Source of the DNA: Aliikangiella coralliicola
GTDB lineage: Bacteria; Pseudomonadota; Gammaproteobacteria; Enterobacterales; Kangiellaceae
Length of the DNA: 64,000 bases
Assembly: GCF_007004725.1 (NCBI RefSeq)
Contig: NZ_ML660162.1
Span: 248,001 to 312,000, forward strand
Direction: 5' to 3'
Position 1 is the first letter of the stretch. Each line of letters starts with the position of its first letter. A program made the position numbers and the translations under genes. The notes beneath the pieces were generated by a model. That model did not search any database and was not told the origin of the DNA. It saw only the letters and a list, made by a program, of their open reading frames with translations. Below are positions 9,237 to 18,750 of this stretch, one piece after another.

Positions 9237-9668
9237 ATAAGTAAGTTCCTATTTTACTCGTACATCACCGCCTCTAAGTTAACGATAGCGAGGATTTCAT
9301 CATAACTCCATTTACTCGATTGACATTGGTTTTATCACTCAATTTGCGATTGAGTTCACTTTGATTGGAGTTTCGGTGGGAATACTATCTGATGATCGAC
9401 ACCACAACCATTGTTTTACGATAGGCCGAGAAAATTAGCTAGCAGCAAATTGTTTAAAAATGATCGATTCTGTAATCCTTGGTTCACAACCCTCTTCGAG
9501 CAAGTAGCAACTACCAAAACTTGTGTATAACACTAACCTGATATTGATAGTGCTCATTCAGTAAAAAAATTAACAATTCCAGTAAAAATCAAGCTACGCA
9601 TTTCCATCAAACCGACTAAGCTTAAAACTATTACTTTAATAACCACAGGTATTTATCAGGCTTAACTG
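9237..9668. other. Intergenic region between divergent genes (432 bp)
   Basis: No gene is seen. The region holds the promoters of the serine hydrolase (leftward) and the diguanylate cyclase (rightward). AT-rich tracts occur at 9560-9580. No repeat or convincing operator was found. Confidence 0.5.
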
Positions 9669-12600
9669 TTGAATAATTGCAGATTTAACACACAGATCGC
9701 TAAGAAGCTATTCGGGTACAGCATTGTCTTATTCTTAAGTAGTTTTTTACTATTGAGTCCCACCCTTCAATCGCAACCGAATTCTTTGCCATTTCTACGA
9801 CTTGGTGATAATCAGGGGTTGCCGAGCAACATCGTAATAACCATTATGCAAGATAGTTATGGCTATATCTGGTTTGGGACAGGCGCAGGACTAAGTCGGT
9901 TTAATGGATATCAGTTTACCAACTTTCAACATGACCCACAAAATCCGAATAGTTTACTCGCGAATAAAATCTGGGCGCTATATGAAGATGAGAAAGGAAT
10001 ACTCTGGATAGGCACGGAATTCGGAGGACTTAATCGCTACGATCCCAGCACTGGCCTGTTTTCCGCTTATATCCATGATCCCGAAAATCAACATTCCATC
10101 AGCCACAACTACGTGCGCGAAATTCATCCTGCCCCAAATGGTAAGTTATGGATAGGTACAAGTGGCGGCGGGCTCAATCTTTTCGATCCGCAAACAGGGC
10201 AATTTAAACATTACAAACACGATGCATCCAACCCGAACAGTTTATCGGGTAATTATATTCGCGCTTTAAAAACCGACGCTAAAGGCGGTCTCTGGATTGG
10301 CCTTAGTTCTAGCGGCCTGAATTACCTTTCTGCAGATGGTAAACACTTTAAACATTATCGGCATTTACCCGGCGGAACCAATCAAATCAGCTCTGATATG
10401 GTTCAAAATATTTTACTTACTTCAGAAAACGAACTCTATGTGGGAACCTGGAAAGCAGGCCTTAATCGACTCAACATCAGTTCTGGTAAATGGACTCATA
10501 TCAAAAGTCAAAATGATGAATCGAGTGTATTTCATCAAACTGCGATAGTTTCATTGATCCAATCCAACACTGGCGAAATTTGGGCCGGAACTGCAGCCAG
10601 CGGACTTTATCAATTTGACCCACAAACCGATGCGTTGTCTCTTTATCAGAATAACTCAAGTGATATTCAAAGCCCGCCAAGCGGTAGCATTTTTGCACTA
10701 GCCCAAGATCGCCAAGGGCTAATCTGGCTCGGCTCCTGGGGAAACGGTGCGGCCGTTGCCAACCCTAAGGCCGCTCAAATTGTTCGCTATCGACATATCC
10801 CGGGCCAACCGTCAAGCCTTGCTAACGGGATTGTCGGTGGCGCAGTCATAGACTATAAGCAAACGCTCTGGGTTGGCGTGGAAGGCGGTGCTCTGAATGC
10901 CCTGGAAAAAAACACAGAACAGTTTGTTCGACTAAAGCATAATCCCGAAAACCCACAAAGCATCGGCGATAATGATGTGGTCGTTGTTTATCAGGATCCA
11001 GTTGAGAAGGAAATATTGTGGCTGGGCACTCGCTTTGGCGGCGTCACTCGTTTTAATCTGGATACCAATGAATTCCGGCATTACCAGCACCATGTAGACA
11101 GTCCAAATAGTTTAAGTGACAACCATGTTGTATCTATTTATCGCGATAGAAAAAACATCTTATGGGTTGGAACCACTAATGGCCTGAACCGAATAAATCT
11201 GACAGACAACAGCATCACCCAGTTTAGAGAAAACGCCGCTATTGAAGGTGCTCTGAAAAATGAATGGATTGGTGTCATTTTCGAAGATTCTCAAGATAAT
11301 CTCTGGTTTGGCAGCGGTGCTGGCCTGGTTCGACTAGACCCGAGTACGATGAAATTTATTTCCTATCAACACGACATTAACAATCCCAACTCAATCAGCC
11401 ATAACTTAGTCTGGGATATTATCGAAGATAAACAAAATCATTTGTGGATATCAACGGAACAAGGCATAAACCGTTTTCGAAATACGGCAGCATCACCGGC
11501 GGAAGCGCGCTTTGAGCGATTTGGTAATCAACAATTCGTTTCGATGTTACTCGATGGCACGAACAAAATATGGCTAAGCGCTCAACAAGGAATTTTCCAG
11601 TTTGACCCGGTGTCGGCTCAATTCAAACTTTTCGACGTTTCTGACGGCGCATTAGGCAGAAATTATTATCCCTCCAAGTTAAAAGATGAAAACGGGAATT
11701 TTTATTTTGGCGGCTACGATGGATTGATTCAATTTAACCCACTCACTTTAAGTCGAATTAACACCCAACCCGAAGTTCTTTTTTCAGAATTGGTTCTTTA
11801 CAACCGCGTAGTCAGTACCGAAGACGAAACATCAATACTCAACCAGAGAATCGAAGATACTGCCCTTATCAGCATTCCTTATTCTGAATCAGTGTTTTCA
11901 CTGCGATACTCAACCCTTGATTATTCATTAATGGACAAGGTGTTTTATCGCTACAAGTTGCACGGTTTCGATTCTCGTTGGACTGAAACCAATTTGAATA
12001 GTTTGACTTATACCAACCTCGATCCAGGAAACTACCAACTAGAAATACAGGCAATGGACAAAGACGGAAACTGGAGCAAGGAATCTACAAAATTAGATAT
12101 CAATATTGCAAGGCCTCCCTGGAAAAGCTATTGGGCTTACGCGTTTTACTTGCTGAGTATTTTTGCAGTCATTCGCTATTACCTCAATTCTCAAAAACGA
12201 CGACTTGCCTATGAAGCGCTAAAAAGAATGAGTTTGACCGATCAACTGACCGGTCTGAAAAACCGCTATTTTGTTGATCGACACATCCAGAGTGATGTCG
12301 AAAGTTGCTTACGTAAATATCAAAATCAATCGCTGGAAGGCGAGCACCAATTTATTAAAAACTCTGACCTGGTTTTTTTCCTCATAGACATTGATCATTT
12401 TAAACAGGTCAATGATCAATATGGACATTCAGCTGGCGATCTGGTTTTAAAACAAATGCGAAAGCGCCTTGAAAATGTTTTTCGAAAATCGGATTACCTG
12501 GTTCGATGGGGAGGCGAAGAGTTTCTAGTTATCGCACGTAATACATCGAGGGAAAAAGCCGCCATAATCGCGGAACGCTTTAGACAGGTTGTCGCTATGC

Positions 12601-12911
12601 AAAACTTTATGATCTCTGATAAAAAAAGTTTGCCGCTCACCTGTTCGTTGGGCTTTGTTCCTTTTCCACTTATTCCATCGTCACCGTCGTTGATCAGTTG
12701 GACCAAAACGCTCGACCTGGCAGATCATTGTTTATATGCGGCCAAACGAGCAAAACGAAATGCGTGGGTTGGAATAACAGAATTTAAGTCCGCCGACTCA
12801 GCTGATTTATCATTTTCCTTGCTCAGGCATCATACCGCACAATTAATTGAAAACAGGACGCTAAAAATAGTGACCTCAGTACCTGACAATGAGTTAATTA
12901 TCTGGGATTGA
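9669..12911 (+). CDS. Two-component-propeller diguanylate cyclase (Reg_prop, Y_Y_Y, GGDEF)
   Basis: A 1080-residue membrane sensor. A signal/anchor segment (residues 12-34) is followed by about 14 Reg_prop blades (repeats like GILWIGTEFGGLNRYDP and KLWIGTSGGGLNLFDP) forming two periplasmic seven-bladed propellers to about residue 690, then a Y_Y_Y immunoglobulin-like domain, a membrane helix at 817-838 and a cytoplasmic GGDEF domain. The active site is GGEEF (948-952), and an RKSD inhibitory I-site lies five residues before it, so it should make cyclic-di-GMP and be product-inhibited. The relatives with the same sensor are usually hybrid histidine kinases that detect polysaccharides. The start is TTG with TCAGG upstream, which keeps the signal sequence. 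Confidence 0.9.
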   Translation: MNNCRFNTQIAKKLFGYSIVLFLSSFLLLSPTLQSQPNSLPFLRLGDNQGLPSNIVITIMQDSYGYIWFGTGAGLSRFNGYQFTNFQHDPQNPNSLLANKIWALYEDEKGILWIGTEFGGLNRYDPSTGLFSAYIHDPENQHSISHNYVREIHPAPNGKLWIGTSGGGLNLFDPQTGQFKHYKHDASNPNSLSGNYIRALKTDAKGGLWIGLSSSGLNYLSADGKHFKHYRHLPGGTNQISSDMVQNILLTSENELYVGTWKAGLNRLNISSGKWTHIKSQNDESSVFHQTAIVSLIQSNTGEIWAGTAASGLYQFDPQTDALSLYQNNSSDIQSPPSGSIFALAQDRQGLIWLGSWGNGAAVANPKAAQIVRYRHIPGQPSSLANGIVGGAVIDYKQTLWVGVEGGALNALEKNTEQFVRLKHNPENPQSIGDNDVVVVYQDPVEKEILWLGTRFGGVTRFNLDTNEFRHYQHHVDSPNSLSDNHVVSIYRDRKNILWVGTTNGLNRINLTDNSITQFRENAAIEGALKNEWIGVIFEDSQDNLWFGSGAGLVRLDPSTMKFISYQHDINNPNSISHNLVWDIIEDKQNHLWISTEQGINRFRNTAASPAEARFERFGNQQFVSMLLDGTNKIWLSAQQGIFQFDPVSAQFKLFDVSDGALGRNYYPSKLKDENGNFYFGGYDGLIQFNPLTLSRINTQPEVLFSELVLYNRVVSTEDETSILNQRIEDTALISIPYSESVFSLRYSTLDYSLMDKVFYRYKLHGFDSRWTETNLNSLTYTNLDPGNYQLEIQAMDKDGNWSKESTKLDINIARPPWKSYWAYAFYLLSIFAVIRYYLNSQKRRLAYEALKRMSLTDQLTGLKNRYFVDRHIQSDVESCLRKYQNQSLEGEHQFIKNSDLVFFLIDIDHFKQVNDQYGHSAGDLVLKQMRKRLENVFRKSDYLVRWGGEEFLVIARNTSREKAAIIAERFRQVVAMQNFMISDKKSLPLTCSLGFVPFPLIPSSPSLISWTKTLDLADHCLYAAKRAKRNAWVGITEFKSADSADLSFSLLRHHTAQLIENRTLKIVTSVPDNELIIWD

Positions 12912-12938
12912 TTTTCGATAAATAACCAATAGGAAAAG

Positions 12939-13739
12939 CTAATGTTGTTTTGGCTTACGGTAGTGTTGAATCAATTCTAATGAATGCATAACTCCCTGCT
13001 TAATATATTCCATTTCTTCCAGTTGTCTCTCAGAAAAGGCAGTATCCATCATAAGCTCGCTCATGCTAACCAAAACATCATCAAGTGAATGAGTTAATTC
13101 ATCTTCGATAGTTACTTGATTATCTTCATGGAGCAGAATTTTTTCTGCTTTCATTTTCTTAGCTTCAAAGACTGGCTCATATTCAACCGCACTCTTGCGA
13201 TAAAAAAATTGGCTGAGATATAGCTCAATATTTTCCTTCATCAACTTTAGAAACTGCTGAACTTTCTGATTGAAATGAACTTCTTTGCAGTCAAGAATGC
13301 AAATAGTGCCAAAGCGGCTTCCGTCAGGCCAATTCACCGGCTCACCTAAATAAGCAATCATACCAAGTTCGATATCGGGATTAGAATCCCAGTCGGGATC
13401 TTTCAAAGCATTAGGCACAAGCAACTGACTGTTGGTATCCATGACCATTTCACAGTAAAGGCGAGATTCCAGTTTTGCCAGTTCACCGACGCGGTACGGG
13501 TTGCCTTCTGAATCACTCGATACATAAACCTCAATATCATTTTGTAAAACACGCATAATCAGGCAGGCGGGAACATTCGCGATGTCCGCAATGATATCGA
13601 CAGTTTGTTGCCAGATATCTTTTATTTCCGTTGGTACTTCATAGTGGGTCAGCTCGATCACCGGTGAAAACTCCATCTCTACCAGCCAATTGACTCTATT
13701 AAAGATAGCATATTCGGAAATTACATTCATCGCTACCAT
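12939..13739 (-). CDS. GAF-domain protein
   Basis: A 266-residue soluble protein with a single GAF domain at about residues 35-175 (IADIANVPACLIMRV, YCEMVMDTNSQLLVPNALKDPDWD, GMIAYLGEPVNWPDGSRFGTICILD), followed by a helical tail. This GAF type is common at the N-terminus of diguanylate cyclases and histidine kinases, but here no output domain follows; the tail (ELTHSLDDVLVSMSELM) may be a dimerisation helix. It is convergent with the diguanylate cyclase gene, with only 27 bp between the stop codons. The ligand is unknown. A second Met at residue 4 is an equally possible start. Confidence 0.75.
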   Translation of the reverse strand: MVAMNVISEYAIFNRVNWLVEMEFSPVIELTHYEVPTEIKDIWQQTVDIIADIANVPACLIMRVLQNDIEVYVSSDSEGNPYRVGELAKLESRLYCEMVMDTNSQLLVPNALKDPDWDSNPDIELGMIAYLGEPVNWPDGSRFGTICILDCKEVHFNQKVQQFLKLMKENIELYLSQFFYRKSAVEYEPVFEAKKMKAEKILLHEDNQVTIEDELTHSLDDVLVSMSELMMDTAFSERQLEEMEYIKQGVMHSLELIQHYRKPKQH

Positions 13740-13775
13740 GTGTTTTTAACCTGCCCGGCTAAGAAATTTACCTGG

Positions 13776-14456
13776 TTAAGATTTGTTAAGCGTGTAGTCA
13801 GTGTTTATTTCTTCTTTAATTGCGTATAGTTTTTCAAGAAGTGGACGAATTTTTTCTTCTACGAGATTATTTTTCAACCAAACTCCCAAAAATAAAGACA
13901 CAACAACAAAAACAAAATAAAGAGATAAATAAATATTCGGATACCAGCTCCCTGATAAACTATATTGAAGTCCCCAGAAAAATAACACACCAATTATCGC
14001 TGCAGGCGCTAATGACCATGTGTTCGCGCTGGACCATAGTCTATTTTGCTTTTCCAATTTTTCAATTTCCTTATCCACGCGAGATGTCAGTGTCCAGCTT
14101 AAGGAATCATCGACTTTTATTGCAAAATACAACTTAAGCGGAACAAATAGGCAATAAATCGCCATTAAAAATAACCCCAGGTACATCATAAAGTTGAGTT
14201 TCGGCTCAAAATTTGACGCGAGTTCTGGCAGGAGTTCTTTGACAATTAGTGGGTAAATATAGGGCCCGGATACCATTGCAACAATAACCATGATAAAAGC
14301 AAATACTGCAACTAATGTCTCGATAAGAAAATTTCTTTTTATCGACCGTTCAAATTTACTCACTTTAGTTTTTAACTCACTAAATGATAAGGGGTTCTTA
14401 ATTTTCATTGTTTGTTTTTCCTTTTCTATCGCTTTTTTTAAATCATCTAATTCCAT
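13776..14456 (-). CDS. Four-helix membrane protein, possible anti-sigma partner
   Basis: A 226-residue protein with a charged N-terminal cytoplasmic helix (about 1-40) and four predicted membrane segments near 43-66, 90-112, 148-167 and 173-194, ending in a charged helix. It belongs to no family recognised here. It follows the ECF sigma factor gene by 30 bp on the same strand. Small membrane proteins in this position commonly act as anti-sigma factors, with the soluble N-terminus holding the sigma factor, so that role is inferred from position and topology only. No zinc-binding ZAS motif (HxxxCxxC) is present. Confidence 0.6.
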   Translation of the reverse strand: MELDDLKKAIEKEKQTMKIKNPLSFSELKTKVSKFERSIKRNFLIETLVAVFAFIMVIVAMVSGPYIYPLIVKELLPELASNFEPKLNFMMYLGLFLMAIYCLFVPLKLYFAIKVDDSLSWTLTSRVDKEIEKLEKQNRLWSSANTWSLAPAAIIGVLFFWGLQYSLSGSWYPNIYLSLYFVFVVVSLFLGVWLKNNLVEEKIRPLLEKLYAIKEEINTDYTLNKS

Positions 14457-14486
14457 CGTTTATCTCCTTTTTGTAATAAATATCAA

Positions 14487-14957
14487 CTAATCAACAAATT
14501 GCTCTCGAAACTTGACCTTTAAGCGAGAAATTCTCACTTTTATTGCATTCGCTTTAATGCCTAACACACTTTCCATTTCACTGGCCGTTAATCCATCTAA
14601 ATACATCATAAGAACCGCACGATCGATCTCGTTTAATGTGCTAATAAAAGCATGTAATATTTCATCGTGACTGAGCCCCTGCGACGCAGCATCAACGCTT
14701 TTCATCGCAATACTCTTCTCTTTTACTTTACGTTGCTTTATTTCCGTTCGCTGATAACTGACCGCAGTGTTAATGGCGATTCGATACAGCCATGTTTCAA
14801 CTTTCGAATCTCCGCGAAACCGGCTATGACTACGCCATAGCTGAGTTAATATCTCTTGCATTAAATCTTCGTAGTCATGGAAGTTAGTGTAACTTCGCGC
14901 TATGTTACGAATCTTGCTGCTGTTATTTGTTATCAAAGATTCAAAATCAATAGTCAT
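14487..14957 (-). CDS. ECF-type RNA polymerase sigma factor
   Basis: A 156-residue group 4 sigma factor. Region 2 is at about residues 15-75 (YTNFHDYEDLMQEILTQLWR, VETWLYRIAINTAVSYQR) and region 4 at about 100-150 (LNEIDRAVLMMYLDGLTASEMESVLG then IKANAIKVRISRLK). It directs RNA polymerase to a small regulon. It is translated just ahead of a membrane protein that may be its anti-sigma factor. The upstream region contains a possible ECF promoter (see 14992-15016), suggesting autoregulation, the usual behaviour of these factors. The signal it responds to is unknown. Confidence 0.88.
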   Translation of the reverse strand: MTIDFESLITNNSSKIRNIARSYTNFHDYEDLMQEILTQLWRSHSRFRGDSKVETWLYRIAINTAVSYQRTEIKQRKVKEKSIAMKSVDAASQGLSHDEILHAFISTLNEIDRAVLMMYLDGLTASEMESVLGIKANAIKVRISRLKVKFREQFVD

Positions 14958-14991
14958 TTATTAGTTTTTTTTTCGAAGGTTTAAAGTATTA

Positions 14992-15016
14992 GTCGTTAAA
15001 AAGTATCGATAGTTAC
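14992..15016 (-). promoter_or_regulatory. Possible autoregulated ECF promoter
   Basis: On the minus strand a -35-like GTAAC (15012-15016) is separated by 16 bp from a -10-like CGAC (14992-14995), about 35 bp ahead of the sigma factor ATG. This has the shape of ECF promoters (AAC-containing -35, CG-containing -10). A single instance is weak evidence. Confidence 0.35.
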
Positions 15017-15151
15017 AAAGCTGACAAAACCATAGTCAATAAATACTTTAACAGCTATTTGAAAACCAAAGGTGAGATGGCGCTGGGGCAAGCTGCGCTA
15101 TAGGTTGATGATATTTGCTCGAAATACAGGAAATAAGACACTCAGAGAAAG

Positions 15152-16063
15152 TTAATGTCTGGTGAAAACGGCTAATTTATCGGGATTACGCAAGGCATAT
15201 ACCCCATTTATTTTTCCAGCATAAAGGTCGAACTGGAAAGCCGTGACAATTTGACCGTTGATTTGCAGAATGACTCCAGGCACACCGTTAAACCATTGAG
15301 AGACAATATTGACATCATCGTCATTAGACTCTTTGAAGTTAGGTTTGAGTACTCTCATCAGGAATCGGGAAACCGCATCACGGCCATGTAACACCTTCAA
15401 CGCGGCGGCAGCTTTACCTCCTCCATCAGAATGAAAAACAATGTCATTTCTAAAAGTTGTTTTCAGATTATCAATATCGCCACTTTTAATCGCATCAAAA
15501 AATGCGTTAATGATAGACCGATAATCCTCTTTTACCTCAGCTTCTTTTGTTTTTTGCAATGAGCTTTCTGAAGGAATTATCTTAGCTCTCGCTCGGCTGG
15601 CTAGCTTTCGGCAACTCGCAGGGCTTTTATCCAGTAGCTCACCGATATCTTCAAAATTCATCTGAAACAAATCATGCAAAATATAGCTTGCTCGTTCATT
15701 AACACTCAAGCTCTCAAGTAACACCATCAACGCCATAGAGATAGATTGATCGAGTTCGTATTCATTTTCCGGCAATGCTTTATCGTCAACAAATGGTTCT
15801 GGGAGCCATGGCCCCACATAAGACTCTCGTTGTACCCGAGCACTTTTCAAATAATCCAGAGACAATCGGGTGGTCACTTTGATCATCCAGGCGTAAGGTG
15901 CCGCGATGGTTTTATTATTGCTATGAAACCACTTAATAAAAGTTTCGTGGACGATATCTTCTGCTTCCAGGTAAGAACCGGTAATGCGGTAAGCCAACCC
16001 AAGCAGCTTACCACGTTCTTTTTCGAAAATTTCAACAACCTTATCTGACATTTTTAAATTCAA
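15152..16063 (-). CDS. ECF41-type sigma factor with SnoaL-like C-terminal domain
   Basis: A 303-residue sigma factor: sigma region 2 at about 10-80, region 4 at about 115-165 (LLESLSVNERASYILHDLF, FEDIGELLDKSPASCRKLAS), then a 110-residue C-terminal SnoaL/NTF2-like domain (YRSIINAFFDAIKSGDIDNL) ending VYALRNPDKL. That fusion defines ECF41 (SigJ-like) factors, where the C-terminal domain acts in place of an anti-sigma factor and tunes activity. Its gene lies 8 bp after a carboxymuconolactone-decarboxylase-like gene, the standard ECF41 partner and usually its only target. The NPDKL region matches the conserved C-terminal NPDKL motif described for this group. Confidence 0.92.
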   Translation of the reverse strand: MNLKMSDKVVEIFEKERGKLLGLAYRITGSYLEAEDIVHETFIKWFHSNNKTIAAPYAWMIKVTTRLSLDYLKSARVQRESYVGPWLPEPFVDDKALPENEYELDQSISMALMVLLESLSVNERASYILHDLFQMNFEDIGELLDKSPASCRKLASRARAKIIPSESSLQKTKEAEVKEDYRSIINAFFDAIKSGDIDNLKTTFRNDIVFHSDGGGKAAAALKVLHGRDAVSRFLMRVLKPNFKESNDDDVNIVSQWFNGVPGVILQINGQIVTAFQFDLYAGKINGVYALRNPDKLAVFTRH

Positions 16064-16071
16064 TGATTGAG

Positions 16072-16584
16072 CTAAATGCTAATGTCGATAATACTACAAC
16101 TTTTCGTAATTCCTAAAGCGCGCTTAATCGTTGGAAACAATGCAGCTGTACTCACACTTAAGCCAATCTCTAATAGCTGGCCTTTACTAAACCGGGCTTT
16201 CATTCGGTCTGTTAATGCGTTGTCGCTAGCTTCATTTTTAGCGATGCTCGTCGAATAATCATATAAATCTCTCAAGTCATTTGATAGTGAATCAGGATCT
16301 TTGACTGCTGCGACAACTATTTCAGTATCGATGTCACTTTCCAATGCCATTTTCACATTCAGCTGCAAGCATTCGCCGCAATCTTGAACTTTCATCGCTG
16401 CGAACTTGGAAACCCAATAAGACTCCGCATCAAGTAGTTCATTGTGACGCGCCAGCGGTAGCATATCCGAAAACTTCTGATAGCCTGACGGTGATGTTTT
16501 TAACAGATCTCGCATGTACTGACTGTCATATCCATAGTGGGTTTCAAATTCATTAATGAGCTGTAAGTGTTCTGTTTGAGTCAC
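16072..16584 (-). CDS. Carboxymuconolactone decarboxylase-like protein (ECF41 partner)
   Basis: A 170-residue helical protein of the CMD/AhpD superfamily with a CxxC site in VQDCGECLQLNV, the redox-active pair of AhpD relatives; the usual downstream His is replaced (L-Q-L), so chemistry is uncertain. The start chosen is GTG 16584, preceded by GGAG at eight bases. Longer readings from 16644 or 16668 would begin at or inside the ECF41 promoter and add residues with no match to the family. It forms an operon with the ECF41 sigma factor. In this class the partner (carboxymuconolactone decarboxylase, oxidoreductase or epimerase) is the main regulatory target. Confidence 0.85.
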   Translation of the reverse strand: MTQTEHLQLINEFETHYGYDSQYMRDLLKTSPSGYQKFSDMLPLARHNELLDAESYWVSKFAAMKVQDCGECLQLNVKMALESDIDTEIVVAAVKDPDSLSNDLRDLYDYSTSIAKNEASDNALTDRMKARFSKGQLLEIGLSVSTAALFPTIKRALGITKSCSIIDISI

Positions 16585-16650
16585 AATTTCGTCTCCAGTT
16601 TGGATTAGTCGATTAGAATACTTGATTAAAATTTCCTGTTTCATGAATAA

Positions 16651-16677
16651 GACGATTGAGGTAACCAAAGTGTGACA
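16651..16677 (-). promoter_or_regulatory. ECF41-type promoter
   Basis: On the minus strand TGTCACA (16671-16677) and CGTC (16651-16654) are separated by exactly 16 bp. This is the promoter signature published for ECF41 sigma factors. It lies about 67 bp before the GTG start of the partner gene and would drive the partner-sigma operon, giving positive autoregulation. It also shows that the ATG at 16668 cannot be the translation start. Confidence 0.88.
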
Positions 16678-16741
16678 TCGATGAGCATAAGTTGAGGGCG
16701 AGGTTTAGGAGGAAAAATTAGTAGGTAGTCTAAAAGAAGTT

Positions 16742-16801
16742 TGTAAAAGAAAGCCCCTCAAAAATAGAGGGGCTAGATGAGTCTTAGAAAACGCTAAGAC
16801 T
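16742..16801 (-). terminator. Terminator of the subtilase gene, with a preceding second hairpin
   Basis: On the minus strand, downstream of the stop at 16810, there is first an 8-bp hairpin (16780-16787 with 16794-16801) and then a GC-rich 8-bp hairpin (16752-16759 with 16767-16774) followed by a T-rich run. The second is a typical Rho-independent terminator; the first may protect the 3' end. Confidence 0.85.
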
Positions 16802-16809
16802 TTTCACTA

Positions 16810-18750
16810 TTACTCATAACTACCTGAAAGAGTCAAACCAGAGAATGCGCGATATGCCCTCACCCCAATATACCAGGTTCCTGCGCCAGGGTTAGTAAAG
16901 CTACAAGTCTCTTCGTTACCGTTTAAGTATGGACGACAGTCATAACTGGAAGTAGAAACTTGTGCGCCATCTCTCACGTAAAGATCGGCATCTCCACTAC
17001 CACCGGAAATACTGACACTAAAGCTACTCATTCCAGCTGGAATTTCGACGGTATGGTAAACCCAGTCTCTGCGACTGGCCGACAAATCAGTGTATTCGAA
17101 TGAGTCGCCATTACTTCCACCGCCGCCATTATCTTCATCGTAGCTTACCGATAAAGAGACGCCAGAGAAGGCAGAGTAACCACGCAACATGATGTAGTAA
17201 CGTCCTTCACTCGGAGAAGCAAAATCACACTCCTCTTCATTACCGTTAATGTACGGCCGACAATCATAATTATTCGTAGTCGGCGCAGCGCCAAAACGAA
17301 CGTATAGGTCAGCATCACCAGAGCCACCGGTTGTAGTAACAACCAGATTGGTAGCACCGGCGGGCACATCAATATAGTAATTAAGTTCGTCTCCGGAAGA
17401 GCCGCTTAAAGATGAAACAGAATCACCGTTATTGAGCTCACCTTCGCCGGTACCGCCACCGCCTCCACCACCGGTGTCTCCTTCGCAGCCAAACTCGGTT
17501 AGATAGTCATAAGCATCTTTTGCTAACACAAGTCCGTTACCATAACTTTGATCCCAACCGTTTGAGCCGAGATCTTCAGCTGAGGCATTTAACGCGTCTC
17601 GCATCTGCGCGTTAGTGCAGCTTGGAAAGTGACTCCACACTAAAGCTGCAACAGCCGATACGTGCGGTGTTGCCATGGAAGTTCCTGACCAGGCTTCATA
17701 AGTGTCATTAGGTAAGGTTGAATTAATGCTGACACCCGGCGCAGCGATTTCAACTTGCGAATTTTTCTGTGACCAAGATGCCACACTTTTACTTGAGTCA
17801 ATTGCAGCAACAGACATAACCGAGTCGTACGATGCAGGATATGAAAGCGCATCGTTACCGCTGGAAGTACCGTCATTACCCGACGCTGCAATCAATAGCA
17901 CGCCATTGTTATAAGCGTCATCAAATGCATTTTGTTCAGAATTACTCGAACTACTTCCGCCCAAGCTCATGCTTACGACATTGGCACCGGCATCAACACA
18001 TTGCCCTACTGCAGCAGCCATATCGGAGCCATAACCCCAGTTACCACTGTTATTAAAAACTTTAACAATGTGCAGCCCCACTAAATCGCTAGAACTTACG
18101 CCAACTACGCCTACACCATTGCCGCCGATAGCAGAGATTGTTCCCGCCACATGCGTGCCGTGACCGTGGCCATCCTGATACCAGTTTCCGGTATCATTGC
18201 CATTCCCATCATTGTCATCACCGGAGATACCTGAACCCTGGTAAGAACGTAAATCTTCATGATCGCCATCGTAACCAGTATCAGTAATACAAACTTTCAT
18301 CGAGCCAATGTTATTGTCACTCAATTGATCAGCTTGAACCATCGTGATTCCGTAAGGTGTGCTTTCCGCCATGGGCGTAATATCCGTTGCCATTGGTACC
18401 GGATTAAAGATCGCCCTTTTAGGATCGATTTCTACATATTCGACCATTTCCGAAGCTTGCAATTGTTCAACTTGCTTTGCTGTCAGCTCAACTGCAACAG
18501 CGTTGATTCGTCCCAAAGTTCGTTTGAATTGACCGCCAAATTTCTCAACATGTTTTCTGTTGTTGTAAACACGGTTATCACGAGCAATTGTCGACATTTC
18601 AGAAGTCAAAGTCGAATTACCGTCCCAGCCTTGTTTATATTTAACAACGTAGCGTTCAGCTGAATTGGCATTAGCTGCGGAACATAGCCCGATCACTAAA
18701 GTTGGAATGATAGCCGTCCGGAAAGTGGATCTTTCCTGTTTATTTTTCAT
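16810..18750 (-). CDS. Secreted subtilisin-like serine protease (S8) with two PPC domains
   Basis: A 646-residue secreted protease: signal peptide (residues 1-28, ending SAANA), an I9-type propeptide (RYVVKYK to about 105), the S8 catalytic domain with Asp157 (ITDTGYDG), His200 (GHGHGTHVAGT) and Ser358 (GTSMATPHVSA), a Gly-rich linker, then two similar pre-peptidase C-terminal domains (DADLYVRFG, DADLYVRDG; each with a NYDCRPYxNGNEE-like stretch whose Cys pair probably forms a disulfide). PPC domains are normally cleaved after export. The start at 18750 has a perfect GGAGG six bases upstream; an in-frame ATG 26 codons earlier lacks one and would spoil the signal peptide. It degrades extracellular protein. 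Confidence 0.93.
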   Translation of the reverse strand: MKNKQERSTFRTAIIPTLVIGLCSAANANSAERYVVKYKQGWDGNSTLTSEMSTIARDNRVYNNRKHVEKFGGQFKRTLGRINAVAVELTAKQVEQLQASEMVEYVEIDPKRAIFNPVPMATDITPMAESTPYGITMVQADQLSDNNIGSMKVCITDTGYDGDHEDLRSYQGSGISGDDNDGNGNDTGNWYQDGHGHGTHVAGTISAIGGNGVGVVGVSSSDLVGLHIVKVFNNSGNWGYGSDMAAAVGQCVDAGANVVSMSLGGSSSSNSEQNAFDDAYNNGVLLIAASGNDGTSSGNDALSYPASYDSVMSVAAIDSSKSVASWSQKNSQVEIAAPGVSINSTLPNDTYEAWSGTSMATPHVSAVAALVWSHFPSCTNAQMRDALNASAEDLGSNGWDQSYGNGLVLAKDAYDYLTEFGCEGDTGGGGGGGTGEGELNNGDSVSSLSGSSGDELNYYIDVPAGATNLVVTTTGGSGDADLYVRFGAAPTTNNYDCRPYINGNEEECDFASPSEGRYYIMLRGYSAFSGVSLSVSYDEDNGGGGSNGDSFEYTDLSASRRDWVYHTVEIPAGMSSFSVSISGGSGDADLYVRDGAQVSTSSYDCRPYLNGNEETCSFTNPGAGTWYIGVRAYRAFSGLTLSGSYE

